Shown in pieces: positions 21,759 to 23,513 of a stretch of DNA of 23,513 nt. Each line of letters begins with the position of its first letter. Within the stretch, counting starts at the first letter, position 1. A program made the position numbers and the translations under genes. Origin of the DNA: CAYJHC01 sp964369465. GTDB lineage: Bacteria; Bacillota; Clostridia; Peptostreptococcales; Anaerovoracaceae. A model generated the notes under the pieces. That model was not told the DNA's origin. It did not search any database and saw nothing but the letters and a program-made list of their open reading frames with translations. The stretch is from assembly GCA_964369465.1 (NCBI GenBank), contig CAYJEX010000023.1:1-23513 (forward strand), given 5' to 3'.

Positions 21759-23438
21759 CTAATCCTTAGCCAACTTTTTCTTCATTCTACGAGGCTTAGA
21801 TGCTTCCACACCTAAACGTTCCACTCTATTTCTTTGATAAGTTTCAAAGTTTCCTTCGTGCCAGAACCAATTGCCTGGTTCATCATCAGTTCCCTCCCAA
21901 GCAATTATGTGCGTTGCTATACGGTCAAGGAAAAATCTATCGTGACTAATTACAACAGAGCAACCAGGAAAGTTAAGTAAAGCTTCTTCTAAGCTAGATA
22001 AAGTTGCAATATCTAAATCGTTAGTTGGCTCGTCTAATAGAATTAAATTGCCTCCTTCTTTTAATGTCAGTGCAAGATTTAATCTATTTCGCTCACCACC
22101 TGAAAGTATGCCTGCTTTTTTCTGTTGATCTGAACCTTTGAATCCAAACCCCGAAAGATATGCCCTGCTTGGAACTTCTACATTCCCTACTTTAATGAAA
22201 TCATTACCGCCCGAAACAACTTCCCATAAAGTTTTATCAGGGTCTAGCCCTGCTCTATTTTGGTCAACATATGAAATTTTTACGGTTTCACCTATTTCCA
22301 AAGTTCCACCACTTATTTCTTCCAATCCAACAATCGTTTTAAACAATGTGGTTTTGCCAACTCCATTTGGCCCAATCACACCAACTATTCCACCTTGCGG
22401 AAGAGAAAATGTAAGATCTTTTATTAATACTCGATCCCCATACGATTTGTTGATATGATCTGCAACGATAACTTTTGTTCCAAGTCTTGATCCAACTTGA
22501 ATTTTTATATCTGTAAAATCTACATTCTTTGCAGCAGCAGCTTCTGCTTCCATTTCTGCAAATCTTTCAAGACGTGCTTTACTTTTAGTTTGACGAGCTT
22601 TTGCAGAACTCCTCACCCACTCTAACTCTGCTTGTATTCTTTTTACAAGTTTCGCTTGTTGTTGTCCTTGAGCAACAAGTCTAGCCGCCTTTGTTTCTAG
22701 ATAAGTCGAATAATTTCCTTCATATGGATAAAGTTGGCCACGATCCACTTCGCAAATCCATTCAGCCACATTATCTAGAAAATATCTATCATGCGTTACA
22801 GCCAAAACCGCACCAGGATAAGTCTTTAAAAATTGTTCTAACCAAAGAACTGATTCGGCATCAAGGTGGTTTGTCGGCTCATCGAGCAAAAGTAAATCCG
22901 GTGATTCTAATAGCAATTTACAAAGTGCCACACGACGTCTTTCACCACCTGATAATATATTAATAGGCGTATCTGCCTCTGGGCATTGAAGGGCATCCAT
23001 AGCTTGGAACAATTTGCTGTCTATATCCCAACCATCTGCGGCTTCTATTTCTACCTGCAAATCTCCCATCTCTGCCATTAGTGCATCATAGTCAGCATCT
23101 GGTTCCATCATTTCTTCGCTGATTTTGTTAAATCTTTCTACTTTCAATAGTAATCCGCTAAATGCTTGCCGAATATTTTCAATTACTGTTTTATCCTCAT
23201 CAAGTGGCGGTTCCTGTTGAAGTATTCCAACTGTGAACCCAGGAGTCAGTCTCGCATCCCCAGCAGTTACTTCTTCTAATCCTGCCATAACCTTAAGCAT
23301 AGTTGATTTACCCATTCCATTTGGCCCAACTACTCCTATTTTAGCCCCATGATAAAACGAAAGCGATACATCGTCAAGAATAACTTTATCGCCGTGCGCT
23401 TTACGAGCCTTATACATTTGATATATAAATTCTGCCAT
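21759..23438 (-). CDS. ettA: Energy-dependent translational throttle protein EttA (ABC-F)
   Basis: This ABC-F protein binds the ribosomal E site and, depending on the ATP/ADP ratio, gates entry into elongation. The 559 residues hold two ABC domains with no membrane segment. The first has GPNGMGKST (38-46), LSGGERRRVALCKLLL and LLLLDEPTNHLD; the second has GPNGVGKTT, LSGGERNRLNLALTL and LILLDEPTNDLD. The EttA-type C-terminus (AWEGTDDEPGNWFWHEGNF) is present, as is the Arg/Lys-rich linker between domains (SSAKARQTKSKARLERF). The ATG at 23438 (MAEFIYQM) has GGAG 8 nt upstream and matches EttA starts; the frame stays open 20 codons further but without a site. An extended -10 promoter lies just upstream, and the Fic gene follows. 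Confidence 0.94.
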   Translation of the reverse strand: MAEFIYQMYKARKAHGDKVILDDVSLSFYHGAKIGVVGPNGMGKSTMLKVMAGLEEVTAGDARLTPGFTVGILQQEPPLDEDKTVIENIRQAFSGLLLKVERFNKISEEMMEPDADYDALMAEMGDLQVEIEAADGWDIDSKLFQAMDALQCPEADTPINILSGGERRRVALCKLLLESPDLLLLDEPTNHLDAESVLWLEQFLKTYPGAVLAVTHDRYFLDNVAEWICEVDRGQLYPYEGNYSTYLETKAARLVAQGQQQAKLVKRIQAELEWVRSSAKARQTKSKARLERFAEMEAEAAAAKNVDFTDIKIQVGSRLGTKVIVADHINKSYGDRVLIKDLTFSLPQGGIVGVIGPNGVGKTTLFKTIVGLEEISGGTLEIGETVKISYVDQNRAGLDPDKTLWEVVSGGNDFIKVGNVEVPSRAYLSGFGFKGSDQQKKAGILSGGERNRLNLALTLKEGGNLILLDEPTNDLDIATLSSLEEALLNFPGCSVVISHDRFFLDRIATHIIAWEGTDDEPGNWFWHEGNFETYQRNRVERLGVEASKPRRMKKKLAKD

Positions 23439-23481
23439 ATAATTTTCTCCAATTCTTTTCTTATTACTTTCATATACAAAT

Positions 23482-23490
23482 ATTATAACA
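23482..23490 (-). promoter_or_regulatory. Extended -10 promoter of ettA
   Basis: On the minus strand: TGTTATAAT, about 44 bp before the ettA ATG. No -35 consensus is visible at 17 bp, although the window edge leaves little room to judge upstream elements. Confidence 0.6.
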
Positions 23491-23513
23491 CAATCCATGT
23501 TGGAATGGCTCTA

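Overview
The window looks like chromosome from a low-GC Gram-positive bacterium of the Clostridia (Bacillota). The support is very AT-rich intergenic DNA, A/T-ending codons, strong AGGAGG-type ribosome binding sites, U-rich intrinsic terminators, and a gene set (DUF6506, YtcJ-like amidohydrolase, P1 peptidase, OPT/YSL transporter, EttA) familiar from that class. No phage, insertion sequence, CRISPR array, tRNA or rRNA gene was seen.

Left part (1-8.5 kb). A membrane protein gene runs off the left edge on the minus strand and carries what look like divergent Ltp-family repeats. Divergent from it is rpsT (ribosomal protein S20), with a near-perfect 32-bp dyad at its promoter. Two paralogous AMP-forming acyl-CoA ligases lie in tandem on the minus strand. 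Divergent from them is a deoD-hisD pair on the plus strand: purine nucleoside phosphorylase and a histidinol-dehydrogenase-family enzyme. Converging on these is a minus-strand pair, a DUF6506 protein and a diacylglycerol-kinase-family lipid kinase.

Middle (8.5-13.6 kb). Threonine synthase on the plus strand has no ribosome binding site of its own. It is preceded by a 27-codon ORF that overlaps its start as ATGA. A complete polar amino-acid ABC importer follows on the minus strand (binding lipoprotein, permease, ATPase), driven by a consensus promoter with phased A-tracts upstream. Behind it is an 820-bp gene-free, extremely AT-rich stretch with five DnaA boxes (four perfect) in 268 bp plus two palindromes, far from any dnaA or dnaN gene. 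This origin-like or DnaA-titrating region is the most unusual element of the window.

Right part (13.6-23.5 kb). Everything is on the minus strand. Reading in transcription order from the right: ettA, a class III Fic enzyme and an SDR oxidoreductase form one likely transcript ending in a terminator. Then panB, panE and an amidohydrolase form a tightly packed operon, followed by an OPT/YSL peptide or metal-chelate transporter and a P1-family (DmpA-like) peptidase, each with its own promoter and terminator signals. The amidohydrolase, transporter and peptidase suggest uptake and cleavage of amide- or peptide-linked nutrients. panB and panE make pantoate for coenzyme A, which the acyl-CoA ligases use.

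All functional calls come from reading motifs in the translated sequence; no database search was run.
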